NCBI GenBank assembly: GCA_944470555.2
Contig: OX104130.1
Span: forward strand, 3,782,001-3,846,000
Direction of reading: 5' to 3'
Source of the DNA: Heterobilharzia americana
Taxonomy: Eukaryota; Platyhelminthes; Trematoda; Strigeidida; Schistosomatidae
DNA length: 64,000 bases
Shown here: positions 1-12,133 of the stretch, piece by piece
How positions within the stretch are numbered: the stretch's first letter is position 1
How the letters are laid out: each line of letters starts with the position of its first letter
The notes under the pieces: model-generated
Databases searched by the model: none
The model's input: only the letters and a program-made list of their open reading frames with translations
What the model was told of the DNA's origin: nothing
Made by a program: the position numbers and the translations under genes

Positions 1-270
1 CACTTATTTTTACCGCAGTTTAGGATACTAAACGCTTACTGGTCCATTTTACACTTTTAATATGCAATTTTGTTCCCCTTGGCCAAGGTCATCTAAAGAT
101 ACGTAAATGACCGAGGTTTCAGCTATCAGGATTCACTTAAAGTGACTTCACTTTCACTCATTTCGTCTTCTTTTGGTGTTAGATGAATATGGAGTTGAGA
201 AGTCATTTTTCTATCGTTAATTCTATCCCGTTGTAGTATTGCATCGTTATATACACCGTGGATCATACAG
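1..270. other. Unannotated AT-rich sequence
   Basis: I see no gene, RNA or recognisable repeat here. Confidence 0.4.
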
Positions 271-347
271 TTTTCAAGTGGTACTCTTGTCGCACAAAAA
301 GCTTAAAGATTTTTTGAATATCTACTTACAAATGGTTCATTTCTATG
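271..347 (+). CDS. Possible internal exon, product unknown
   Basis: The stretch follows an acceptor-like site (gatcatacag) and ends at a donor-like site (CTATG followed by gtgagt). One frame is open and reads FQVVLLSHKKLKDFLNIY and on to the donor, which looks protein-like and is rich in Lys and Leu. No domain is recognisable in about 25 residues. The open frame continues past the donor into a downstream Smalpha repeat, so the longer ORF is not a protein. It could be a chance ORF; no partner exon was found. Confidence 0.2.
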
Positions 348-489
348 GTGAGTTTTCAAATTTTATGAGTAGGATAAGACGACCAGAAGAATTTCAAGTT
401 ATTTATTTATGTGTGGTGAAAACATTTCTGGTGAGATCAAGCACGGTTTTCATGTTGGTAGACTGTCTTGAAATACCAAATGAAAAGCC

Positions 490-770
490 TTTCAAGCAAT
501 TATTATTATTACTGTTTGTTGATATGCTTGTACTTCTCCGTTATCTTACTGGATCGAATCGTTCGACCTCTATTGGCATATGGGCTCCTATGTGGATGCC
601 CTGATACTGCCTGAATATTAATTATGATAATTTACTTGGTTGTGACTAGCAGAGGAATCCAGAACTCGCGTTTCGTCCCATTCGGGATTCGTCAGCCAGA
701 AGTACCCGCAGCCCAACCAGTGATGTTGTTCCCACTGGAGTCAAAGAATTCAATCCAATAAAACGACGGG
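490..770 (-). mobile_element. Smalpha-type tRNA-like repeat with hammerhead, degenerate
   Basis: On the minus strand the hammerhead region comes first (about 706 to 662, core CTGACGAA, stem II ATCCC/GGGAC, then GAAAC). It is followed by the family's tail, which contains the recurring 'aggagcccatatgccaat' segment at about 560-600. The core has A instead of G at the first stem II position, giving an A/C mismatch, so cleavage is doubtful. The 5' promoter part is truncated near 770. Schistosome Smalpha repeats are known to encode hammerheads. Confidence 0.7.
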
Positions 771-816
771 GAATTTAAAGCATATCATAATAACTAATAC
801 GCGCTGTACACGAAGT

Positions 817-1010
817 GGCTATCGTGCCTCAGTGGCCTAGGGGATAACACCTTGGCATTTGAGCGATGGGTCGAGTTTCAAGTCTTGATGGGAACATCAC
901 TCACCACCGGGGTGCGCACACATTCAGCTGAAGAGTTCCAAATAGGACGAAGCGCTCGTCCTGTATTCCTTTGCTAGTCAAGTATCATTATATTATCACT
1001 GTCATATAAG
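817..1010 (+). mobile_element. Smalpha-type repeat, 5' part and decayed hammerhead
   Basis: The plus strand shows an A-box-like TGGCCTAGGGGATAACACC near 833 and a B-box-like region near 868-884. Decayed ribozyme sequence follows at about 927-975 (CTGAAGAG...GGACGAAG). The final core A is changed to G, so self-cleavage is unlikely. The element is head-to-head with the minus-strand copy just upstream. Confidence 0.65.
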
Positions 1011-1238
1011 AGTGAAATTCCCTCACTGTGGTAGATTACAATTCCACTTCAGTTTGTTTATCGAAAGTATTATTGGATGAAACAGTATTGTTTACTGGAT
1101 AACTTCAAGGTCACGATTTGGTTTCCATAGTTATGTCAAGGTAACCAACTATGTATGGAATGGTAAGAGTGATTCAACAGTACCTGTTCCAGATATATGA
1201 GGAACTGTATTATCCTATCTCTCCTCTTTGTACTACAG

Positions 1239-1439
1239 CTGATAGACAAACTGGAATCGAAGTACAAGTGTCAGTTAGATCATTTTTGTAATGTCATAAT
1301 GATTGCAGGTAAAATGAAGTCTTCACTAGCAGAAGTGCTTAATTCACCACCCTGTGGGTACTCGCTGGACACTTTATCAGCTGAATTACAAGATTTAGTT
1401 GCTGACCACGTTTCATTTCAATTTAAGCATCAAGGTTGA
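1239..1439 (+). CDS. Candidate terminal exon, product unknown
   Basis: A pyrimidine-rich tract ending tactacag precedes an open frame of 66 codons that runs to a TGA. It begins LIDKLESKYKCQLDHFCN and ends with an acidic, helical-looking stretch (SAELQDLVADHVSFQF). Codon use and composition look like coding sequence and unlike the nearby repeats. A GTAAAA donor-like site at 1310 could end the exon early. I do not recognise the family and found no upstream partner exon. Confidence 0.35.
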   Translation: MIDKLESKYKCQLDHFCNVIMIAGKMKSSLAEVLNSPPCGYSLDTLSAELQDLVADHVSFQFKHQG

Positions 1440-1814
1440 TTGATTCATAACTGTCCACTTATTGTAAAATCAAATTTCTTCTTGAAAAATTTACTCCTTA
1501 CAATTCATCGAATAGTACAACATTGTAGTGTTTAAACTTTTATATCGATGACCTTGAGGCATTTTTGGTGCACGCTTCTGATTGGCTGTAATTATCAGTT
1601 TATATCACTGTTTCATTGGATAAGTAAACTGCTAGTTAATATTTACTTATTGCATCACAAAGCAATTCACCATTATCATACCATTTTTTTGATTTTGTTT
1701 ACTCGCAGATATCTCAGTTAAGAAGTAACAACCAGCTAATTTCCGAAGTGAACTACATTTGCAGAAAGTAATTAGTTATCAACAATTTATCCTTTGATAA
1801 TGACTTCAGTCTGA
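1440..1814. other. Unannotated intron or intergenic sequence
   Basis: AT-rich sequence with no gene or repeat that I can identify. Confidence 0.4.
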
Positions 1815-2095
1815 AAGAGAGACAGATAAAACCAAAGTAAAACCTCACATACAGGTTCATCGGCTCATGTTACTACACTTCACAGTAGTATACAAAGAAT
1901 AAGTGGATAGAAGAAGACTGATATCAAAGGAGACAAAGTTGTGTGAGAGAATAAATAATTTGAAGATAACAGCTGGTGTAAATATTCCGGTTACAAAAGA
2001 AGTCGAAGAGTGGATAGATCCGCTCCACTGTGGCCGTTTTTCAGCCATGCCACCACGACTCTTCAATAACTGACTCCTTTCATCTTAGGAACTCG
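1815..2095. repeat. Dispersed repeat family A, copy 1
   Basis: This segment aligns by eye, with many substitutions, to 12965-13200. Shared landmarks in the same order include 'gtggatagaa', 'gagacaaag', 'gagaataaa' and 'tcctttc(a/g)tcttagg'. No coding domain is visible. It may be an untranslated piece of a larger transposon. Confidence 0.45.
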
Positions 2096-3120
2096 AGACA
2101 GGTAGCTAGTCTACACCACCGTACATGACTCAGATAATGAGTCAGAGATCTCACTGACTGGTGAACAGACCACTCCCAGACCTCTTTCAATCTACTTCAG
2201 TCCTGCTAACACTAGACATTGGGATGGGTGGTGGGGTGGGTTGTCATGCTCAGTACATGTGTAAGCTATCTGAGTGGATGAAAGTAGAGAACCTCATCGA
2301 CTGACTTGTGTATGAGTTGTCTAGTACTCTTCATCTTACCTCGACACTTCTCACTTGATGATTCCACTTTATGTGAGCAATACTAGTAAGAGACGTGTGA
2401 TGGAAAACCTGTAACCGCTTGATGTTGTTTACTCTCACCAAAATTGTCTTATAGGCATATAACAGGACAGAAAGAACTGCAGGCCATGATACTTGTTCCT
2501 TGATAGATAATCAGATATCTCCCAACTTACCCTAGAGATGACGATGTAGGTTGGAAAATGTCAGACTAGCCTTTAATATCTGAGTTGACATTTCGTCAGC
2601 AGATACAAGTAAGAGAAGTAATCAACTCATTCTTTCGCTTCACTTCGTACCATAAATAAGAAGTAGCTGCAACTGATCTCGAAAGATCATCCTATATTAG
2701 ATAGCTGGGGAACGAACCTAGGTGGTACTAACATTCATTTAAAAGCGACAGATTAATATGACTCCATAAATAGTAAAACTGAAATATTTTCAGTAATTTA
2801 AGAACATTCTGAAGTTAACAAATTGCTTGAAAATAATTCGAAAAGTGAATCGGTTGATTAAAGCGTTTTCACACAAAGATAGGCGTGTATGCTATCTGGT
2901 ATAAACTACCGACTTCTTAAATCCGTATAATGTCATTACTGGTACTATCTTAATATCTATAAAACGAAGCCAAATAGCAGTAGACATCGATCGATGTAGT
3001 TAAAAGTGATAAACAATAGAAAGAATTATGAGTTGGAACACCAATATACACACGTGGAATAAAAAGTGGATAGTGTAACTCAAAAAAACATAAGTAAGAT
3101 ACTCAAAATTACAACCAGTT
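2096..3120. other. Unannotated sequence
   Basis: About 1 kb of AT-rich sequence. No ORF, RNA gene or known repeat is supported. Confidence 0.4.
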
Positions 3121-3245
3121 GTATGACCCAACCAAATCTGAGTGGGAAAAAAATGACTCACCGGCAAGCAAACACATTCAGTTGAGAAGTTAAAGATACA
3201 ACAAAACGTGTATCATGCTTGAATTCCTCCACTTGTCATCCACTA
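3121..3245 (+). mobile_element. Very decayed Smalpha-type repeat
   Basis: The order of landmarks matches better copies: a 'gtgggaaaaaaatgactcaccgg' equivalent of the family's 'gtgggaacaacatcactcac', then 'cacattcagttgagaag', then 'caacaaaacgtgtatcatg' in place of 'gacgaaacgcgcatcctg'. Stem II and the catalytic core are destroyed. Confidence 0.45.
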
Positions 3246-3524
3246 GTCAACATTTCAATCAATTTCAAAATAAAATTACCTAAACACTGACATACTACAA
3301 ACCTTCTCTCACTATCCTCTAACATTAGTGTACATTGAAGAGATTAGATAGGTTGCCTCGAAATTCATGTCCATCAAAAACATTCAGTAGGATGACGTAG
3401 ATCACTTTGAACACCTTCTTGTATCAACTGTCTACGAATACTATGAAATAGATGTGACAAGTGGAGCTCCTTCCAGATGTCAACTGATGTATTTACAGTC
3501 ACAAAGGAGGTGGACAGGTACGCA

Positions 3525-3930
3525 GGTAAGTAGGTAGGTAGGTGGGTAGGTGGGTAGGTGGGTAGGTGGGTAGGTAGGTAGGTAGGTAGGTAGGTAGGTA
3601 GGTAGGTAGGTAGGTAGGTAGGTAGGTAGGTAGGTAGGTAGGTAGGTAGGTAGGTAGGTAGGTAGGTAGGTAGGTAGGTAGGTAGGTAGGTAGGTAGGTA
3701 GGTAGGTAGGTAGGTAGGTAGGTAGGTAGGTAGGTAGGTAGGTAGGTAGGTAGGTAGGTAGGTAGGTAGGTAGGTAGGTAGGTAGGTAGGTAGGTAGGTA
3801 GGTAGGTAGGTAGGTAGGTAGGTAGGTAGGTAGGTAGGTAGGTAGGTAGGTAGGTAGGTAGGTAGGTAGGTAGGTAGGGAGGGAGGGAGGGAGGGAGGGA
3901 GGGAGGGAGGGAGGTAGGGAGGTAGGTAGT
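3525..3930. repeat. (GTAG)n tetranucleotide microsatellite
   Basis: About 400 bp of GGTA/GTAG repeats. The left edge is interrupted by GGGT variants and the right edge grades into GGGA repeats before returning to GGTA. It produces spurious Leu-Pro-Thr-Tyr ORFs on the minus strand, which are not genes. Confidence 0.98.
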
Positions 3931-4342
3931 CACCGATACACTGGTCAAATTGCCAAATACTACACACGATTTAACTATCAGTCTACACACCATCAATTAA
4001 TAAATACACATGCACAGGGTGAAATTCACTAGCTTCTCCTTCATTTGACACAAAACAATTCGTCGAATTAGAACCGATAGACAGAGATCAACTGCATAAA
4101 AGGTTAATGTAATGTCCCTCAATACTCTGTGGAATAGGAATGGGAATGGGAACAATGGCTTCCCACCAACAACACTCACTACTACCAGTTAGTCACCTAC
4201 ACAACCTATTCACATCTACCTTCCTTACAAACATGTCGAAGATAGTCTATCTCACTTAACCAATTCCAATCATCTCCAAACTCACTATCTGTAGAATGTT
4301 TGCTGAGCAGATTTCCATTGCTCTGGTTGTCCAAATATTTCT
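3931..4342. other. Unannotated sequence before the gap
   Basis: I see nothing that can be supported as a gene. Confidence 0.35.
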
Positions 4343-4389
4343 NNNNNNNNNNNNNNNNNNNNNNNNNNNNNNNNNNNNNNNNNNNNNNN
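4343..4389. other. Assembly gap (run of N)
   Basis: A run of 47 undetermined bases. The flanking sequence is unrelated to the nearby microsatellites. Confidence 0.99.
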
Positions 4390-4562
4390 CCTTAGTTAAA
4401 TTATTAGATATTAGATACATGGAAGATGCATTTTTCATTTGTGATGAGGATGTTGACCTTGGCGATGTTTTGCTCCCTTTCAAAACTGTCATTCAGTCTA
4501 ATTCTTTATTAGCCTGCTATTTTGATACAGCACACAACGATAAAGTATTATCTACTGGATAA
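4390..4562 (+). CDS. Possible coding remnant after the gap
   Basis: After the N run, one frame stays open for about 57 codons to a TAA. It contains acidic, hydrophobic-patterned segments (YMEDAFFICDEDVDLGDV; LPFKTVIQSNSLLACYF). It reads more like protein than the surroundings, but no domain is recognisable and the 5' end is lost in the gap. It may be an exon, an old transposon ORF or chance. Confidence 0.2.
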
Positions 4563-5398
4563 CGTTCTGAGTACAAATTATCTTTCATAATCACACTATA
4601 TCATAGGTCAAAGTAACCAGTCGAAGTAAGTCGTATAGCGGAGCACAACAGTTTCAGGAAACCTAATTTAGAGAAAAACTTAGCTGTCGTCATGGTCACA
4701 TAATCACTATGTGAGTTCCGATAGGATACCAATTCTAAAATCCAGCAAAGCTGAATGTATGCGAAAGGGGGAGAGACTGATTCCACAATCTTTGTTCATT
4801 GCATCAACACGCAACATATGTAACAGAACAATTTATCACATATTTCAAATATTTGGAAATTCTGACTACCATTCAAATGGAAGAATGAAGGACAGAAGTT
4901 TTATTCTTACAATAATTGCATTCAACCTAGGATTTCCTTTTCCGAATGTATTTCACCAGCTGATGCAGAAAATAGTGCTGAAACTGTCTACCAAATTCCT
5001 ACTAATATTCCAGGTTATCTTTTTATTCCAACTTCTCAGTGTGACAGAAGAAACTGTTATATTTTTGAGTTGACCTTGTCCTTAATTCGCCTGGTTCTGA
5101 TTGGCTACATCACATGATTCCGTTAATTCAGTCCTAACTCTGACCTTGCACATGATTGGCCTTTAATAAACTCGCCCACTCGTCCAGTATGCTCAATACA
5201 CTCATATCCAATTATTTCCAGTGACTTTAACGGCCATCCTACCTACGACTTAAACAACCAATTATTTCTCTTTATTTCATCAAGAGAGGCAGATTTGTAT
5301 AAAATATGTCCCAATTTTTACTAAGGGGTCTTTAAAGTCACTTAGTTATCATTTAGCTCTCATTTCATCCTCACACCATCTACTCAATGTCACTATCA
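4563..5398. other. Unannotated sequence
   Basis: Several 'tgattggc' segments near 5090-5160 and 'gactttaacggccatcc' near 5222 resemble short pieces seen elsewhere in the window (for example near 1570 and 60890). They may be remnants of an inverted-repeat element. No gene is supported. Confidence 0.3.
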
Positions 5399-6657
<1,259 letters not shown>

Positions 6658-7310
6658 CAACTGCCAAATTACTTCTCGTGAACTAGTTAACCAGGTGAGG
6701 TTAGCGACTGATATAGCCAATTAGATTTCTTTAATTCTAAATGGACGAACAATTTTTCACAAAATCTGTCGTTTTAATTTCACTTAAATCACCAAATTTT
6801 ACGTGTTCTTACAAGAAACAACTGAAGTTCCATAAAATCACTAATCATTTTACAACTGAATGCACAGCTGTACATTAGTCTCAAGTTCCAGATGATTCTA
6901 GAAGTGATAGTTTCATAGTTGCTTAAGATGAAGACACAATTCCAGCAGTAAACTGAGATTACTTACTCTTACGATGGCATGCACTAGTCACACACGCAGA
7001 TGTGCACACACAGATATCAAAATGGAAATAGTGTAAAAAGAAAGGAGAATTGAAAGCATAGTATGTAATTTTACACATGAATGGTTATTTATGTTATTCA
7101 CTTTTCAATTTACTGCAATATCCTTTATGGGGTAATAAAATAGAAATCACTGATCTCTCTTCTTTTTTTATACTCTAGGTGTTCGGTAAATTTTGAGCAA
7201 TTTCTTTTCTTCTGTAAATCGAGTTTAATCCACTTCATAGATTGGCATTCTACAGACTGGACATTGTAAATTCTAACAGAAATGAAATAAATGGCACAGA
7301 TAGTAGGAAA
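6658..7310. other. Unannotated sequence
   Basis: AT-rich sequence, without a supported gene or repeat. Confidence 0.35.
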
Positions 7311-8425
7311 TTAGGTAATGCAGTAAATAATAACCTTGAGAGCGAATCGATATTGAAAGAACAACTTCTGAGGTGTACAATGAATGCACAATTTCTTTTC
7401 AATAATGAACTTCACCGGTAATCTGATAGTGTTGCTATGGGGTCATTCTTTAGCCCACTTTTAGCAGGTTTTTTTCTGACAAAACTTGAGAATGGTCCAC
7501 TGAACTATACTATTAGCCCTTTAGAGTTATATTGTCGTTACATGGATGATACCTTTATGCTTCTCAAAAGTGAGACTGATAACAATGCTGTTCTGAATAA
7601 GTTCAATACTGTTCACCCAGCGATCAACTTTACAATGGAAGAGGAGAAAAATGATAGTATCCCATTTCTTGATGTTCTGTTGGTAAGATGGTCTGATGGA
7701 ACCCTGAAGCGAAGTGTTTATAGAAAGCCAATATCAACAGGTCGATATACGCACTTCTTTAGTGCTGTACCCCTCCAATACAAAAGGAACCTAGTGAAAT
7801 GCTTAGCATACCGTGCCTTAGCTATTTGCTCAAAGGATGCTATAAAGGAAGAGTGCGTCACCATTCCGTGTTTAGTAGCAATGGCTACCCAGACAAGTTT
7901 GTAACTAAGCACATGAGTATTACGAGGGTTAAGACAACAATGCCAACAGTTCCTAAGAAGCAAATCTTCTTGAAGCTGGAATTTAAGAGTGGATATTGCC
8001 AGTGAGATCATCATACAACGCATAAAAAGAGTCTTGCATAAAGCATTCCCAGCTGCTAGATTATGTCCCACCTTCTACAAACGCCCCGATTCCAGGTGCA
8101 AGAAATAGAGACAAACTGCCTGGCTTTGCCACTTCCAATGTGAATTTATCAATTCAACTGTTCCTGTGGAGCTGCTTACATTGAGCGTACAATGAGGCAG
8201 TTCCATCGTCGAATTTATGAGCACCACCCATCATGGTTGAACAAGGGACAAATTAGAACTATAAAGAGCTCCATACTTGCACACTTAGTTGACACAGGAC
8301 ATCAAGTAGTTACTGGAAAAGCCTTCAAAATCATCCATCAGATTCCAATTAATTTACCTCATGGATTACGCACTCAGTTACTTCACATAGCAGAGGCGAT
8401 TGCAATCCACGTTCACTAAACCTAG
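7311..8425 (+). pseudogene. Penelope-like element (reverse transcriptase plus GIY-YIG)
   Basis: The 3' two-thirds of a Penelope-like retroelement. At 7361-7900 the frame shows VAMGS followed by PLLAGFFLTKLE, then the catalytic YMDD in CRYMDDTFML, and a later SIPFLDVL block typical of Penelope RT. A TAA interrupts the frame just before VAMGS and further frameshifts follow after 7900. At 8152-8419 the endonuclease starts with CSCGAAYIERT, the equivalent of the GIY-YIG signature, followed by RRIYEHHPSW and SSILAHLVDTGH. The invariant Gly of YIG is replaced by Glu, so the nuclease is probably dead. Schistosome relatives are the Cercyon-type elements. The 5' part is missing. Confidence 0.85.
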
Positions 8426-9722
8426 CCTTTGTATCCAACAGAAGTTTGTTCTAACCATTTTCATTACCATGGCCATCAACATGATGTAACTTCTAGTTTA
8501 TTTTGTGCACATTTTCCCTTCTTGTTTCTATCAATATTCATATCTCCTATTTTAGTAACTCTATTGATTATTTACATGATTATTTCCGAAACATCACCAC
8601 ATGATTGGTAATTTGACTGAATTTTAAACCTATATATTAGTATAGAGCTCAAGTGAAGATCTAATTGAAAAGGAATATATTTCTTCGCTGGCTCAATCAG
8701 TCTTTTTATAAATGCTTAAACAAGTTAACCAATCTATCAATTAACAGATGTATAGAGTCAGCCAGTCACGTGATCACTTGAAATGAATAACATGCATATT
8801 AAGATTTTAGACATATTTATAGATTACACTAAACAATCGGCATTTGGATGAACGTTTTAAAAAAAAAGATTGATCATTAAAATAATTTTTTCAGTTTTGC
8901 AGATTTGTAGGGATTCATTTATTGTTTCCAAGTTGGTATTCATCACGAACCAATAACAGTTGGGGACTATTGAAAATGTGGTCACACTGGAGATATGACT
9001 CGTCCTAGTATAGAACTCATCATCACTATGCACCAACAACCTCATCAGGAGTCAAACCCAGGAGCTCAAGGTTTCAAGGTATTTACCAAAATAATTGTTC
9101 AAATAAAAAGTAATTTAGTAGTTCAACAGGACAACACTATGTCTAAGGCTTGAAAGCTGATGATATTACCATTGTCTAACTGTTCAAACTTCTATAGATT
9201 TATCAAAGGCTGTTTCACTAAATTTTAATCAGTCACCAAGAAAAGCAACAATCGTATCAACACAATGTACTCCAGATCCTATTGAAAATTAAATTCAGAA
9301 TGTTTTCAAAGATAATGACGTGAAAGTTAAACGGTAACAATAAGTATGATGGTGTACACTACATGTGGAATAGACGTCCAGTAAGAAGTGCTTGTATTCG
9401 ATAATCGGGTTATAGTCTATCTTGAGTGTGTTCAAGTTTTACACGATAAGAGAAATTCACATTGACTTAGCAAAGCATCATCATTATAACCAACTTAGTT
9501 AGTCACTATGACGTACCACCTTGTCCTGGGTTCGTATTCTGAGAGGTGAACTAGTTGACATGGCAATGTAGAGTGATGACGATTAGTGCTGATGATGTTA
9601 GCGATCGAATTCGATTGCATAACCTAAAGAGTCGTAAACTGTATCCTCCTATTAATTCGAGTTCATTCATTCCTCTGAACAGCATCATGGAGAAGAGATA
9701 GAATCTTTGAACAACCTCCAAA
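8426..9722. other. Unannotated sequence
   Basis: About 1.3 kb downstream of the Penelope-like fragment. No gene, RNA or repeat that I can support. Confidence 0.35.
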
Positions 9723-9971
9723 ATGACAGGAACACAGCAATCACTAAGTCACATAAAGACAGTAGTGTTAATCAAACGCGATTACATTCAGGAAGTCAAC
9801 GAACATATAGTGAAAGGACTGTATGAGGGAATAAGAAAGCAATGGACACTTATGAATAAGGTTGTTAAAAAACCCACAATGGATTTCATATACCGAATGA
9901 AGCTACTCTTAGATGAGTCGAAATGGCTTAATTTCATTCCTGGAATTAATAATCCCCGTAAGATTTCATAA
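9723..9971 (+). CDS. Short ORF, unknown
   Basis: An ATG-started frame of 82 codons that is Lys-rich and ends LNFIPGINNPRKIS before TAA. No domain, splice context or homologue is recognised. The preceding 60 bases are open in another frame (EEIESLNNLQND), which suggests a frameshifted old coding sequence rather than an intact gene. Confidence 0.15.
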   Translation: MTGTQQSLSHIKTVVLIKRDYIQEVNEHIVKGLYEGIRKQWTLMNKVVKKPTMDFIYRMKLLLDESKWLNFIPGINNPRKIS

Positions 9972-9984
9972 GCCAGGTTATCGT

Positions 9985-10140
9985 ATCACAACAACTACTT
10001 ACGATAGTGAAGATGAGGCTCATCAGCTTGGTGCTCCTAGTGAGTAATGATCTTCTCACCAAGACTCGAACTCAGAACCGATCTCTTTAAATGCTGACTG
10101 AGTCCTGGTAACCACTTCTTGTGAGACGGTGGGATTTTAT
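9985..10140 (-). mobile_element. Decayed Smalpha-type repeat
   Basis: The minus strand carries a B-box-like GAGTTCGAGTCTT (about 10061-10073) and then an AAGCTGATGAG at about 10024-10034 that matches the start of a hammerhead core. The second half of the ribozyme (stem II return and GAAA) is missing, so this copy cannot cleave. Confidence 0.5.
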
Positions 10141-10479
10141 GTTATCACTTTGTAATTTCTCGTCCTTGACTAGACCGAATTGATCGGCGTCAACTGGCAA
10201 ACACCCATCTGCGTGAATGCATCGATATTGATTGGAGGCAGCTGGAAATGAACCAAATACTGACCATAAGAAATTAATCAGTCAGTCAGTTCTTTCAAGC
10301 TATATCAACCAACACAACAGTTCAGTATACAACCAAGCATATTTGACTCCCTGTTGTGAGACTGAAGTTGGCTACAATCAATCGATCGATCGGTGAGTAG
10401 TCAATAATAGTCACTCATTTCTTTGATGCCTTGAATGAATTCTGTCGATCATAAAGAGTAGGTAACTACCAAGTTATGA

Positions 10480-10860
10480 TGGGTAGTAGCTAACAATGGA
10501 ATCCAGGATGTGATTTCATCCTATTCGGGACTCGTTCGGCTGTATATACCTGCCTCTCAGTTAGTGATGTTGATCTCACCGGGACTCAAACTCGAGACGG
10601 ATCGCTTCAAACACCAGAGCGTTATCCACTAGACCATCAAGCCAAGATGCACTTCTTTTGTGACAGGCATTGACATATGGGCTCCTATGCGGAGGCCTCG
10701 ATATTGCCCTGTGTTTGGATTATATATCAATGATGGATAGTGGCCAGCAGTGGAATCCAGGACGACACAAGCAATATCGGGGCATCCGCTCAGGGGCCTT
10801 ATATCCTAATAGACATGGATCAATTCGATGCAATCAACGACACGATAATAGGAGCTAGTT
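10480..10860 (-). mobile_element. Smalpha-type repeat with inverted tail
   Basis: The minus strand shows the 5' promoter start near 10645, a B-box-like GAGTTTGAGTCCC near 10575, and a decayed hammerhead at about 10545-10505 (CCGAACGAG...GGATGAAAT). At 10670-10762 lies another family tail and ribozyme 3' edge in minus orientation, joined directly to the same tail in plus orientation (about 10766-10845). This makes a tail-to-tail foldback. Confidence 0.6.
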
Positions 10861-11494
10861 AGGTGGTTTATAATCGCAGTGAACTGTATGTAATATTCTC
10901 TAAATCAGTAGTCTGTCACACAAAGCCATTTTAAGAAATCTAATTGGTAAATAAAAGTTTTTTGAAGATAAAGCCAACTGCTTAAAGTAAACAAAAAGTT
11001 GATTAAAAAGGTAAACAGAAAGTCTATAGTTTCGATGTTTTTTAGAAACTACATCGCAGTACCTACCCTCAGGTAGGTAGATGGAAAACTGAAGGAAAAT
11101 TAAAGATGGTGAGAAAAGAAATCTATTTTTCCAGCTTACTTACTCAAAAAACAAAAACAACTAGATAAACGAAGAGTGGAAAAAACAAACAATTTCGTGA
11201 CTTTCATTACCATGCCTAGTTGTCATCATCATCAACCCTAATTGACAAAAACACCCAAGACGGAAACGACAAATTTTCGGAGAAAAACTCGATGAAATCG
11301 AGAAAAAACTAACTACATCATGAAGTCTATATGTGTGGATGTGTTTATGTGTTGTTGGTCGGTGAGTATAGTTAGCTGGATGAAAGCGTTGACAGAAGAA
11401 GTACAAGAGGACACCTGTTAACAACCGGTTAAAGTAGGATATTTTCCCAGATGTGTCTGTATGTGTGAGTGAATGTGTAAGGAAAGTAGGAAGT
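10861..11494. other. Unannotated sequence
   Basis: No gene is supported. A minus-strand ORF at 11161-11532 is Thr/His-rich low-complexity sequence running into a Smalpha repeat and is not credible. Confidence 0.35.
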
Positions 11495-11496
11495 GA

Positions 11497-11770
11497 TAGA
11501 TAGTGGCTAGCAGTGGAATCCAGGATGCGCATTTAGCCCTATTTGAGACTCGACTCTAGTCCGAGTCCCTGTGGGAACAACATCACTTACTGGAAAGCAG
11601 GTACATCCAACTGACGAGTCCCAAATAGGACGAAATGTGCATCCTGGTTTCCACTGCTAGCCACCATTCATTACTGGCATAATTAGAACACAGGTATTAT
11701 CGAGACATCTGCACAGGAACCCATATGCCAATATAGACCGATCAATTAGGTCCAATCATCGACGGTATGA
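11497..11770 (+). mobile_element. Smalpha-type repeat: inverted fragment, hammerhead, tail
   Basis: A minus-oriented ribozyme fragment (11497-11555, containing 'ctagcagtggaatccaggat') is joined to a plus-oriented copy starting near 11556. That copy runs through the 'ccctgtgggaacaacatcactta' segment, an apparently usable hammerhead (11602-11655), the 'ccactgctagccacc' edge, and the family tail to about 11770. The two ribozyme sequences face each other and could pair. Confidence 0.75.
11602..11655 (+). ncRNA. Hammerhead ribozyme (Smalpha type), core intact
   Basis: Core elements read in order: CTGACGA, stem II GTCC/GGAC around CAAATA, GAAA, a short stem III (ATG/CAT with a two-base loop), and cleavage triplet ATC before CTGG. 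Stem I pairs CCA with TGG, with one A/C mismatch next to the core. Position 7 of the core tolerates any base, so the C in CTGACGA is acceptable. It matches the published schistosome hammerhead closely. Confidence 0.8.
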
Positions 11771-11795
11771 TATAAAAACAATTATACTAAAACAG

Positions 11796-12133
11796 AAAGT
11801 CTTGAAAACAAAATTAATCTTAGTGATGAAAGTATAAATTATGGTTTTTTGAATTATTCTAATCTCATAAGAAATGAAGTTTTTTGGCTCAGCGATGTGA
11901 AAAGGGTTGAGAAAGCGAGTGAGTTGATTATCTCAATTGTGTTTGTGTGTATGGAAGACACAGAAAACAAGCTTACAAACGATCTTGAAGAGGTAATTAG
12001 GCTTTCAGTGTACTGGTTTCTAGACTGTCCACTCGCAGGGAATACCTTCCTCAAACTCCTAGAACATTTTAGACTGTTTCTTTTTTCCAAGGGATACTTA
12101 AATTATGTTGTTGATAAAAAACAATATATGTGA
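11796..12133 (+). CDS. Candidate coding exon(s), product unknown
   Basis: An acceptor-like 'ttatactaaaacag' ends at 11795, after which one frame is open for about 112 codons to TGA. It is acidic and hydrophobic in a protein-like pattern (SLENKINLSDESINYGFLNY; NEVFWLSDVKRVEKAS). A strong donor-like GTGAGT follows codon AAAGCG A near 11922, so the true exon may stop there. A second donor-like GAAGAG/GTAATT is near 11994. No family is recognised. Confidence 0.35.

Noticed and set aside
3374..3996. Leu-Pro-Thr-Tyr repeat proteins on the minus strand
   Set aside because: They are translations of the GTAG microsatellite.
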